NCBI GenBank assembly: GCA_021151585.1
Contig: JAGKWX010000038.1
Span: forward strand, 1-10,221
DNA: 10,221 bases
Source of the DNA: Alphaproteobacteria bacterium
Lineage (GTDB): Bacteria; Pseudomonadota; Gammaproteobacteria; JAGOUN01
Reading direction: 5' to 3'
Below are positions 1-5,282 of the stretch, piece by piece; the stretch's first letter is position 1, and every line of letters starts with the position of its first letter. The translations under genes and the position numbers were made by a program. The notes beneath the pieces were generated by a model. The model saw only the letters and a program-made list of their open reading frames with translations, searched no databases and was not told the origin of the DNA.

Positions 1-53
1 GTTTCAACAGCATTAGTATTAGTATTAGTATTAGTATTAGTTTGCGAATACAT
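1..53 (-). CDS. 5' end of a divergent gene with a (Thr-Asn)5 repeat, partial
   Basis: Reading the minus strand from the ATG at 53-51 gives M-Y-S-Q, then five Thr-Asn pairs, then A-V-E, open to the window edge (17 complete codons). An SD-like AGGTGA lies on the minus strand at 67-62, 8 nt before the ATG. A perfect TATAAT lies at 117-112, so start, ribosome site and -10 box agree. Only the N-terminus is visible and the function cannot be named. The first four residues (MYSQ) match those of the divergent 306-aa F-box-like gene at 276, so it may be another member of that accessory family; this is inference from very little sequence. The Thr-Asn stretch is encoded by a perfect hexanucleotide tandem repeat, so copy-number changes would keep the frame. 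Confidence 0.6.
   Translation of the reverse strand, partial: MYSQTNTNTNTNTNAVE
12..41. repeat. Hexanucleotide tandem repeat, ATTAGT x5
   Basis: Five perfect ATTAGT copies on the plus strand (ACTAAT on the minus strand). They fall in frame inside the divergent coding sequence, giving alternating Thr and Asn. Slipped-strand changes would alter protein length in two-residue steps without changing frame. Confidence 0.95.
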
Positions 54-69
54 AGTATCATTCACCTAA

Positions 70-99
70 ATTGCCAACGTTCGGCAATAATTTTATTGC
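70..99 (-). promoter_or_regulatory. Two overlapping hairpins in the leader of the divergent gene
   Basis: One stem pairs ATTGCC (70-75) with GGCAAT (83-88) across a 7-nt loop. A second pairs GCAATAA (84-90) with TTATTGC (93-99) across TT. They share 84-88, so only one can form at a time. If transcription starts just downstream of the -10 at 117-112, both lie in the leader, immediately before the SD (67-62). An attenuator or translational switch is possible. The pairings are visible; the function is inference. Confidence 0.4.
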
Positions 100-111
100 T
101 TTAGTGTGCAT

Positions 112-117
112 ATTATA
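112..117 (-). promoter_or_regulatory. -10 box of the divergent partial gene
   Basis: On the minus strand the sequence is a perfect TATAAT. It is placed to give a leader of roughly 50 nt before the ATG at 53. No convincing -35 hexamer is seen at the standard distance (about 135-140), so the assignment rests on the -10 match and position. Confidence 0.45.
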
Positions 118-235
118 TTCTTTTGTCGCAGGTTTTAATAGCAAATTCATGAAAAACTACTGTAAGTTGATCAAATAACTGCCTATGTTTGCAAAAAAGA
201 GCAAATAACACTTACCTTCTGGCGAAATTTCTGCC

Positions 236-253
236 TATAATATTGAATATTAT
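236..253 (+). promoter_or_regulatory. -10 box and overlapping palindrome of the 306-aa gene
   Basis: A perfect TATAAT lies at 236-241, with a weak -35 candidate TTACCT at 212-217 (18-nt spacer). Overlapping it is a perfect inverted repeat, ATAATATT-G-AATATTAT (237-253), covering the -10 and expected start-site region. This would suit an operator, although AT-rich DNA produces such palindromes easily. Confidence 0.45.
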
Positions 254-275
254 TTAATCATCTTAAGGCATTATT

Positions 276-1196
276 GTGTACTCGCAGCGCCCAAAAGCAG
301 TAAAAAGATACCCAGTGATTGATCACCAGCACCCTCTCAACTCAACATTTATTAAAACTGGGTCAGCTCAATTTAACTCTCTATGCCAACAAGATCGACT
401 TGAACCAAACACCACCATCCAAAATACCTATAAAGCAACAACATTAACATACGCGATCTGGCAAGAAGTTCAACCCACTATACAATTATCACAAGCCAAA
501 TTATTGGCCGGCGCGGGGACTGTTGCTTTAAAAGTACACTCCCTGCCTTTTCCCTTAATTATTCATATCGCCGACTTTTTATATCCCAGCCGTGATCCAG
601 GCAAATCAAATCGTAGCAAACCGCTAGAGTGGCTTATAATTTCAGCACTTTATCGGCAGATTTATCCTGGCACCTTAGAGAAGGCTGACCTGCAAGATAA
701 CATACAACAAACAACAACCACCCAAAATACTCGTGTTAGCTTTAAAAAATGCACGGAAGCCACGTTAGTTGAAGACGCTATTAGAACAAGTGAACGCGCT
801 GTCATTACCACCGCGGAACAAATTGCTTTCGAGTTAACTCGAGAGAATGCGCAACATTTAATATTGATTTCTATAGTCGGAACTAGCGCAGAAAAAACAG
901 AGACTCTGCACTATCTTTTAAAGGCACTCTATAGAAAGTATTGCACTTGTCAATTAAACCACAAATTACAGAACCAAGCGCACAAAGATTCATACAATCA
1001 AACTCGGCGATATTTTTATTTCATAAAAGGCTATTACGAGACATGGTTTAAAACATTAGAAAAAATAAAACATGCAGAAAATAGCTGCGAATATATCGTT
1101 GCCAATGACTACCCTAAATATCTTTCATGCGCTAAAGAAAAGTTAGAGCATTATAAGCCACAAACCGAGACAAGCTATTCAAGATGGTGGAAATAA
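276..1196 (+). CDS. F-box-like accessory protein, 306 aa, possible secreted effector
   Basis: The GTG start has AAGG at 265-268, 7 nt upstream, and a TATAAT box at 236-241. There is no signal peptide or clear membrane segment. Residues 89-102 read SLPFPLIIHIADFL, matching the first helix of an F-box (L-P-x-x-L-I-x-x-I-x-x-x-L), and a further helix (LEWLIISALYRQIY, 117-130) fits its second half. It is clearly paralogous to the minus-strand 397-aa protein (3824-5017) in three blocks: about 75-136, 180-222 and 275-297. It lacks that protein's last ~110 residues. F-box proteins tether substrates to SCF ubiquitin ligases in eukaryotes, and bacterial versions are known as translocated effectors in Legionella and relatives. 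An effector role is therefore plausible, but neither a secretion signal nor Skp1 binding can be shown here. The two Trp near the C-terminus give no further clue. Confidence 0.75.
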   Translation: MYSQRPKAVKRYPVIDHQHPLNSTFIKTGSAQFNSLCQQDRLEPNTTIQNTYKATTLTYAIWQEVQPTIQLSQAKLLAGAGTVALKVHSLPFPLIIHIADFLYPSRDPGKSNRSKPLEWLIISALYRQIYPGTLEKADLQDNIQQTTTTQNTRVSFKKCTEATLVEDAIRTSERAVITTAEQIAFELTRENAQHLILISIVGTSAEKTETLHYLLKALYRKYCTCQLNHKLQNQAHKDSYNQTRRYFYFIKGYYETWFKTLEKIKHAENSCEYIVANDYPKYLSCAKEKLEHYKPQTETSYSRWWK

Positions 1197-1232
1197 CAGC
1201 CTTCTACTTACTCATCAACCAATACCCCATCA

Positions 1233-1250
1233 TTTTTTTGGCCAAAAAAA
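1233..1250. repeat. 18-bp perfect palindrome of T7-GGCC-A7
   Basis: TTTTTTTGGCCAAAAAAA is perfectly self-complementary and lies 36 nt after the stop of the 306-aa gene and 103 nt before the thioesterase start. As RNA it would form only a weak A-U stem, so a classical terminator is unlikely. A bent-DNA or protein-binding site is possible. Confidence 0.5.
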
Positions 1251-1260
1251 TTTGTCTACA

Positions 1261-1330
1261 TGGTATGATGCCAAACAACGTTTATCTTTCAGATTTAAAT
1301 TTCATAACATGAATCTCGCATGATATCATG
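1261..1330 (+). promoter_or_regulatory. Putative promoter and two palindromes before the thioesterase gene
   Basis: TGGTATGAT (1261-1269) fits an extended -10 element (TG-N-TATGAT). No -35 is seen, as is common for extended -10 promoters. Downstream are two inverted repeats, TTCAT-AAC-ATGAA (1301-1313) and the perfect CATGATATCATG (1319-1330). The second ends 22 nt before the start codon. They could be operators. Basal promoter call is moderate, operator call weak. Confidence 0.35.
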
Positions 1331-1352
1331 ACGAAACATAACAAGGACAACT

Positions 1353-1787
1353 ATGTTCAAAGAACTCTTCGAAGTGCGTGACAGCGAATTAGATATTGGC
1401 GGCATCGTTAATAATGCCAACTACTTACATTATCTGGAACACGCTCGCCACAAATACCTCCAAACTTTTGGCTTAAGCTTTGTAGAATATTATAAACAAG
1501 GGTATAACTTTGTCATCGTCTCTTATCAGCTTAATTACAAACACCCACTACAGTCGCATGATCAGTTTTTTGTCACATGCGAGCTCAGGCCGCATCGCTC
1601 TCCGCTAAAAATCAATTTCCAGCAAGAAATCCGGCTAATTAAAAACAATCAATTAATCCTGAATTCCGACTGCGTTGTCGCATGCATCAATCACCAAGCC
1701 AAAACTTACACAGAAAAATTTGCTATTCCAGCCGCAGTCACCAAGATACTGAAGAACGAGATAGCCCGCGAAAACAAAACCGCTTAA
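1353..1787 (+). CDS. Hotdog-fold acyl-CoA thioesterase (4HBT/YbgC-FadM type)
   Basis: A 144-aa protein, typical length for single-domain 4-hydroxybenzoyl-CoA thioesterase family members, which hydrolyse acyl-CoA thioesters in the cytoplasm. The family signature is near the N-terminus: D14 in SELDIGGIV aligns with the catalytic Asp, followed by NNANYL (20-25) and the E-x-A-R of YLEHAR (27-32). The mix of a YbgC-like GGIV and a FadM-like NNANYL leaves substrate chain type open, so no gene symbol is given. The start is supported by AAGGA at 1343-1347, 5 nt upstream. It is followed after 148 nt by tsaD on the same strand. It looks intact. Confidence 0.85.
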   Translation: MFKELFEVRDSELDIGGIVNNANYLHYLEHARHKYLQTFGLSFVEYYKQGYNFVIVSYQLNYKHPLQSHDQFFVTCELRPHRSPLKINFQQEIRLIKNNQLILNSDCVVACINHQAKTYTEKFAIPAAVTKILKNEIARENKTA

Positions 1788-1815
1788 ACCAAGCCGTTAA
1801 CATGAGGAAATTTTG

Positions 1816-1842
1816 GGCCACATGCTCTATAACCAACCCTGA
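1816..1842 (+). other. Short tsaD-like echo upstream of tsaD
   Basis: Read in one frame, 1816-1836 encodes GHMLYNQ, then Pro and a stop (1840-1842). TsaD itself has GHMLYSQ, encoded at 2011-2031. The two 21-nt stretches match at 17 positions; three of the four differences are synonymous third-codon changes. It may be a remnant of a duplicated or replaced tsaD 5' end, or coincidence, since the match is short. Confidence 0.25.
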
Positions 1843-1899
1843 TTGAAAAAAATAGCTAATACCAAGAGAAGCCAGCTTTTTTCTCGCCTCAGTTCGAGC

Positions 1900-1905
1900 T
1901 AGAAT
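1900..1905 (+). promoter_or_regulatory. Possible -10 box for tsaD
   Basis: TAGAAT lies 30 nt before the tsaD start. The only -35 candidate at 17-nt spacing is a T run (1877-1882), which is poor. tsaD may instead be co-transcribed with the upstream thioesterase gene. Confidence 0.25.
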
Positions 1906-1935
1906 AAACAACCAATAAAATAAGTACGACGAATC

Positions 1936-2934
1936 ATGCTCACTCTCGGCATAGAATCTTCCTGCGACGACACCGGCGTTGCTCTCTACCACAGCGAACG
2001 CGGCCTGATTGGGCATATGCTTTATAGCCAAACTGAAACACACCTGAAATTTGGCGGCGTAGTGCCAGAACTCGCATCACGCGATCACATTCGCAAGCTT
2101 TATCCCTTATTAAATCAATTACTTAGCGATACCAGCACCTCACTACATCATATTGATGCCATTGCTTATACCGCCGGCCCAGGGCTGGCAGGCGCACTAT
2201 TAGTCGGCGCAAGTTTCGCGAAAAGTTTGGCGTTTGCGTTGAACAAACCCGCAATTGCGGTACATCATATGGAAGGCCATTTATTAGCTGCCATGCTAAG
2301 TTCCCCAAAACCAGAATTTCCATTTTTGGGATTATTGGTATCAGGGGGGCATACACAATTAATGGCAGCATATAAGCTAGGAGAATACACAGTGCTCGGC
2401 GAAACTCTGGATGATGCCGTAGGTGAAGCCTTTGACAAAACAGCCAAAATGATGGGCCTCCCTTATCCAGGCGGGCCAGCCTTAGCAAAGCTAACAGAAT
2501 CAGCACAGCATAAACAATTAGCATTCCCCCGCCCTATGACTGACCGCCCCGGCTTGGATTTCAGCTTTAGTGGTTTGAAAACGTTTGCTTTAAACACTTT
2601 TCATGAACACCAGCATGAAGATAACATTCGCATAGACATTGCTCACGCATTTCAAAGCGCTGTTGTTGAAACATTAACCATCAAATGCCGTCGCGCTATC
2701 GAACAAACAGGACTCAAACGGCTTGTTGTCGCTGGTGGCGTTGGCGCGAATCAAGCATTACGAACTGCTTTACATGAATTAATGGTTCAGCATCAAGGCG
2801 ACGTGTTTTTTCCACAACCTATCTTTTGCACCGACAATGGCGCCATGATAGCGTATGCTGGCTGTCAACATTTATTGCGCGGTGAAAAGGACTCAGACCT
2901 TGCTATTCAAGTACAGCCACGCTGGACATTGTGA
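1936..2934 (+). CDS. tsaD: tRNA N6-adenosine threonylcarbamoyltransferase TsaD
   Basis: TsaD transfers the threonylcarbamoyl group from TC-AMP to A37 of ANN-decoding tRNAs, forming t6A, in a cytoplasmic complex with TsaB and TsaE. The 332-aa length is usual. Visible motifs: GIESSCDDTG (5-14), GGVVPELASRDH (40-51), HHMEGH with metal ligands H111 and H115, SGGHTQL (136-142), GEAFDKTAK and GGPALAKL, FSFSGLKT, VVAGGVGANQ, and the C-terminal TDNGAMIAYAG with the third ligand D300. These positions match the E. coli numbering, so the ATG at 1936 is well supported. There is no good SD (upstream is AAGTACGACGAATC). The partner genes tsaB/tsaE are not in the window. It appears functional and is probably a core gene beside accessory DNA. 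Confidence 0.97.
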   Translation: MLTLGIESSCDDTGVALYHSERGLIGHMLYSQTETHLKFGGVVPELASRDHIRKLYPLLNQLLSDTSTSLHHIDAIAYTAGPGLAGALLVGASFAKSLAFALNKPAIAVHHMEGHLLAAMLSSPKPEFPFLGLLVSGGHTQLMAAYKLGEYTVLGETLDDAVGEAFDKTAKMMGLPYPGGPALAKLTESAQHKQLAFPRPMTDRPGLDFSFSGLKTFALNTFHEHQHEDNIRIDIAHAFQSAVVETLTIKCRRAIEQTGLKRLVVAGGVGANQALRTALHELMVQHQGDVFFPQPIFCTDNGAMIAYAGCQHLLRGEKDSDLAIQVQPRWTL

Positions 2935-3200
2935 ATCAGCGCTTCTACATGTTGTCGCGTCTCAATCTATCTGATTCTTAGCACTTCAAATTATCCCACC
3001 TTATTTTAGGTTTTAGTTTCTTTAAAAACCTTAACCCGTATATTTCATGAAGTTATAAAATTTAATTTTTTCTGACGTGTTTTCGAAATTTAATGTCTAG
3101 TAATAAAATTTGCTGTTATTTTTAACAGAAAGTCAAATTTCAGATAAAATTCCCCCAACCCCCATTGTTGATCAACATGCCGGGGCAACATTCTTTTCGG
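2935..3200. other. Non-coding stretch after tsaD with several inverted repeats
   Basis: No credible gene is visible. The region is very AT-rich and holds small inverted repeats: GGTTTT near 3008 pairing with AAAACC near 3026, CTGTTA-TTTT-TAACAG (3113-3128), and the perfect palindrome TGTTGATCAACA (3166-3177). No GC-rich stem with a T run is seen, so no confident tsaD terminator can be named. Part of the right side probably belongs to the decayed insertion sequence that starts at 3201; its terminal repeat is not recognisable. Confidence 0.5.
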
Positions 3201-3825
3201 TTATGTAGGCACTAAATTTCTTGCGGCGATATTGAAAGTGGCTTGGTAGGGGTAATAACTAGAAAAAAGTATTTGAATACGTCGTGTATTTTTTAAAATA
3301 ATTGCACCAATTTTAAAAAGTTTTAATCGAATCGTCCCGCAGTATGATTTTTTTTAATTCTTTTTCCGATAATGATTGAGATTGTAATTCTGTTATTAAA
3401 ATATAGGCGATACTAGAAAGTAAAACACGAAACTGATTGGCTAAAAAATCAGAGCAGCTATTGCGATCTGAAAAAGATCCAGTTTTAATTGTTTAATTTT
3501 ATTTTCCATTTCACCTCGAGGGCACTACGCTTGATCATATACATTTTCTGCTGGCATATTTTTTCTTGATTCGTCACAATGAATCGACGATTGCTGCCTT
3601 GATCATGGTGTTCTATCTTTCCAACAACACGCTGTGCCGTTTTCCAAGTACTGGCTTGATACTGAACATCAAAAAATAAACGCTGTTTTGTGTGCGTTTC
3701 TTTTAAGTGTTTTTCAGTTTTTCAGCAGCATTATGGAAAATTGGCGAAAGGATTTGTCGCACTTCAGAATTGAATGCGCGTTGTGGATTTTTAAAATTAT
3801 TTTCGACATAACCAAATAATTTCTT
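3201..3825 (-). pseudogene. Decayed IS1380-family transposase, C-terminal part
   Basis: No long ORF remains, but the minus strand read across frames gives family-specific pieces in the correct order: KQRLFFDVQYQASTW and a later GSNRRFIVTNQ (about 3690-3568); then AENVYDQA, an in-frame TAG, and CPRGEMENKIKQLKLDLF (about 3560-3475); then SDRNSCSDFLANQFRVLL (from about 3472); finally KIGAIILKNTRRIQILF, with YYPY soon after, ending at TAA (3203-3201). These match the IS1380 DDE transposase pattern of R-F-V-V-T-N, R-G-x-M-E-N-R-I-K, D-R-T-S, A-N-Q-L-R-L and K-I-x-A. Frameshifts near 3705, 3545, 3473 and 3317 plus the TAG make it dead. The N-terminal part is missing, and recognisable similarity stops at the end of the adjacent F-box-like gene. 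A 61-codon plus-strand ORF here (3634-3819) is only a shadow. Confidence 0.8.
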
Positions 3826-5017
3826 ATAAGCTTAGTGCTATGGGTATAAAACGAGCCGAGGGGTGTGGAGGCGTGTGTGTTTCAAACAGGCATCGATTGG
3901 CATAATACAAGCAGCTGTTGTATTTTTCTTTTAAGTCATCTGCTGTAAGCGCATCCAGGAAAGAAGTGTCGAGTGATTGAATGAAAGCAAGATAGATGCA
4001 CGCTTGTTTATGTGCAGCATCGTACTCGTGTTTGTCGCTTAGATTCTCCGTATATGTTCGGCCGCAGGTAAAATAACAAGCGTTTAATTGGTTAAGTAAC
4101 TTATCCAGTATTACTATTTTGGTTGAAATATTGCTGTCAGTACTAGGCTGTATGATAGGATAAATAACTTCGCCATCGAGTTTAGGCGCGTAGCATTTTA
4201 AAATTTTCTGTGCTTCTCTAAGATAATTATCATATTGCCATACAATTTCTTCTCGCATCCTGTCTTGCTCGCTGTCTGAAATTCTATGTAAAGTTAAGTG
4301 GCTATAGCGTTCTCGTGAGATATAATTTGTTAAAAAATTAACATAAATATATACGATGACATAGCTATTGAAGTGCTCTATTGAATTAGGTTGAGCTTTT
4401 GCTCGTGTTAAACCACTTCCATATTGATTAAATAGAGTTTTCATCAGCCAATAAACTGCAATAATTTGTTGTTCCCTCGCGCAAAATAAGAAAATCAATG
4501 CGCATTGGTTATATTTTTCTGGAGATATCAGGTCTTTTATAGATTCAGTAATGGATGTGCTGATCAGTTTCTGGGTATCATTTTGTAGCGTACGCAATAA
4601 TTCATTTATATCGCGAGCAGTAGACGCGGCGGCTTCCTTTGAGGTTATTCCATTGAGCTTGCATCTCCCTTCTAATTGCCTATGTTGTGTCCAAACAGTT
4701 GAGAACCAGCTATTTAATTGACGTTGGGATTCTTGTTCCTGTTGTTGGCGTTCTATTGCGCTTAAAACAGGATACAGTTGAAAGATTGCGGACATGATCA
4801 ACCAAGGCAAGGGCATCCTTATGCGAGCCAGATATTCCGCAATGTGCAGCAGGAGATGAAGCGGTAAATCGAGAATCGCTATGTTTAATCCACTGCGAGC
4901 CAAAAGCCTAATATTTGGGTGCGTAGGCCCTGGGAATCGTTTTTTTAAAGCCAGCAAGTTTCTGGTTTTTTTTTCTTCAGAAGGCTGTAAAGGAAGTGCT
5001 TTTGCTGGGTTAAACAT
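3824..5017 (-). CDS. F-box-like accessory protein, 397 aa, paralogue of the 306-aa gene
   Basis: Residues 50-63 read DLPLHLLLHIAEYL, an F-box-like first helix, followed by PLPWLIMSAIFQLY (69-82). The block from RLL (37) to about 90 aligns with residues 75-136 of the 306-aa protein. Further matches are YWLMKTLFNQYG (189-200) to YLLKALYRKY, and YDNYLREAQKILKCYAPKL (262-280) to the YPKYL-to-HYKP end of the shorter protein. A Gln/Glu-rich helical stretch lies at 91-100. It has no signal peptide. About 110 extra C-terminal residues have no recognised domain. The TAA abuts the IS1380 relic, so the present 3' end may have been reset by that insertion. The ATG at 5017 has no clear SD. A strong AGGAGG lies further up (5062-5057) before an out-of-frame ATG at 5052. 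Likely role as for the 306-aa gene: candidate host-directed effector, unproven. Confidence 0.75.
   Translation of the reverse strand: MFNPAKALPLQPSEEKKTRNLLALKKRFPGPTHPNIRLLARSGLNIAILDLPLHLLLHIAEYLARIRMPLPWLIMSAIFQLYPVLSAIERQQQEQESQRQLNSWFSTVWTQHRQLEGRCKLNGITSKEAAASTARDINELLRTLQNDTQKLISTSITESIKDLISPEKYNQCALIFLFCAREQQIIAVYWLMKTLFNQYGSGLTRAKAQPNSIEHFNSYVIVYIYVNFLTNYISRERYSHLTLHRISDSEQDRMREEIVWQYDNYLREAQKILKCYAPKLDGEVIYPIIQPSTDSNISTKIVILDKLLNQLNACYFTCGRTYTENLSDKHEYDAAHKQACIYLAFIQSLDTSFLDALTADDLKEKYNSCLYYANRCLFETHTPPHPSARFIPIALSL
4966..4974 (-). repeat. A9 homopolymer in the 5' coding region of the 397-aa gene
   Basis: Nine T on the plus strand, read as A9 in the gene at codons 15-18 (Glu-Lys-Lys-Thr). 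Slippage here would shift frame. A gain of one A would join the ORF starting at the ATG 5052 to the gene. Confidence 0.9.
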
Positions 5018-5049
5018 AACATTGCATTGTGACTAATCGAAAGGTAGCC

Positions 5050-5062
5050 CATTCTACCTCCT
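5050..5062 (-). promoter_or_regulatory. Strong SD and ATG out of frame with the 397-aa gene
   Basis: On the minus strand AGGAGG (5062-5057) is followed after TAGA by ATG (5052-5050). This reading frame runs 35 codons to a stop and passes through the A9 tract. It is the best ribosome-binding sequence upstream of the 397-aa gene but not in its frame. On the plus strand the adjoining bases give GGAGG (5063-5067), making the site nearly palindromic. Confidence 0.4.
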
Positions 5063-5153
5063 GGAGGCAATCATTTATAGGTTTTTGTGCAAAAAACATG
5101 CTTTTTTTGGCGTGATTTTTGATAAATGTCAAAAAATTGATCAAAACGAAAAG

Positions 5154-5282
5154 AAAGGATTTATGCTCTATACTAACCAAACAATTATTGACAAATATTT
5201 ATCATACCAAGGCTCAACTTATGTGGAAGCAGCTCCTACACAAACCTTATACCTTTCTTTCAATATTTCAAACGGCTATTGA
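5154..5282 (+). other. SD plus 39-codon reading frame overlapping the start of the large gene
   Basis: AAAGGA (5154-5159) precedes an ATG at 5163 by only 3 nt. The ATG opens a 39-codon frame ending at TGA 5280-5282. Codon choice in it looks as protein-like as in the large gene. It is in a different frame (+1 needed to join). It may be the true N-terminus of the large gene split by a 1-nt indel near 5270-5284, a short upstream ORF overlapping the start, or chance. Confidence 0.35.

Noticed and set aside
12..41. ATTAGT repeat as a CRISPR array or iteron origin
   Set aside because: The 6-bp units have no spacers and fall in frame within a coding start, so a coding microsatellite explains them better.
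1233..1250. T7-GGCC-A7 palindrome as an intrinsic terminator for the 306-aa gene
   Set aside because: The stem would be A-U pairs closed by a GGCC loop, too weak, and no following T run of the right type.
1738..2043. 101-codon minus-strand ORF spanning the tsaD start
   Set aside because: It is antisense to the well-supported tsaD and thioesterase ends, has no family motif, and looks like a shadow.
2123..2524. 133-codon minus-strand ORF inside tsaD, with a hydrophobic N-terminus
   Set aside because: Entirely antisense to conserved TsaD motifs; the hydrophobicity reflects the complement of Ala/Gly-rich codons.
3634..3819. 61-codon plus-strand ORF
   Set aside because: It is antisense to the IS1380 transposase relic, which accounts for this sequence.
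5119..5220. TTG start at 5119 for the large gene
   Set aside because: No SD precedes it, the start codon is rare, and the first 34 codons use several uncommon codons; ATG 5221 or a shifted 5163 start is better.
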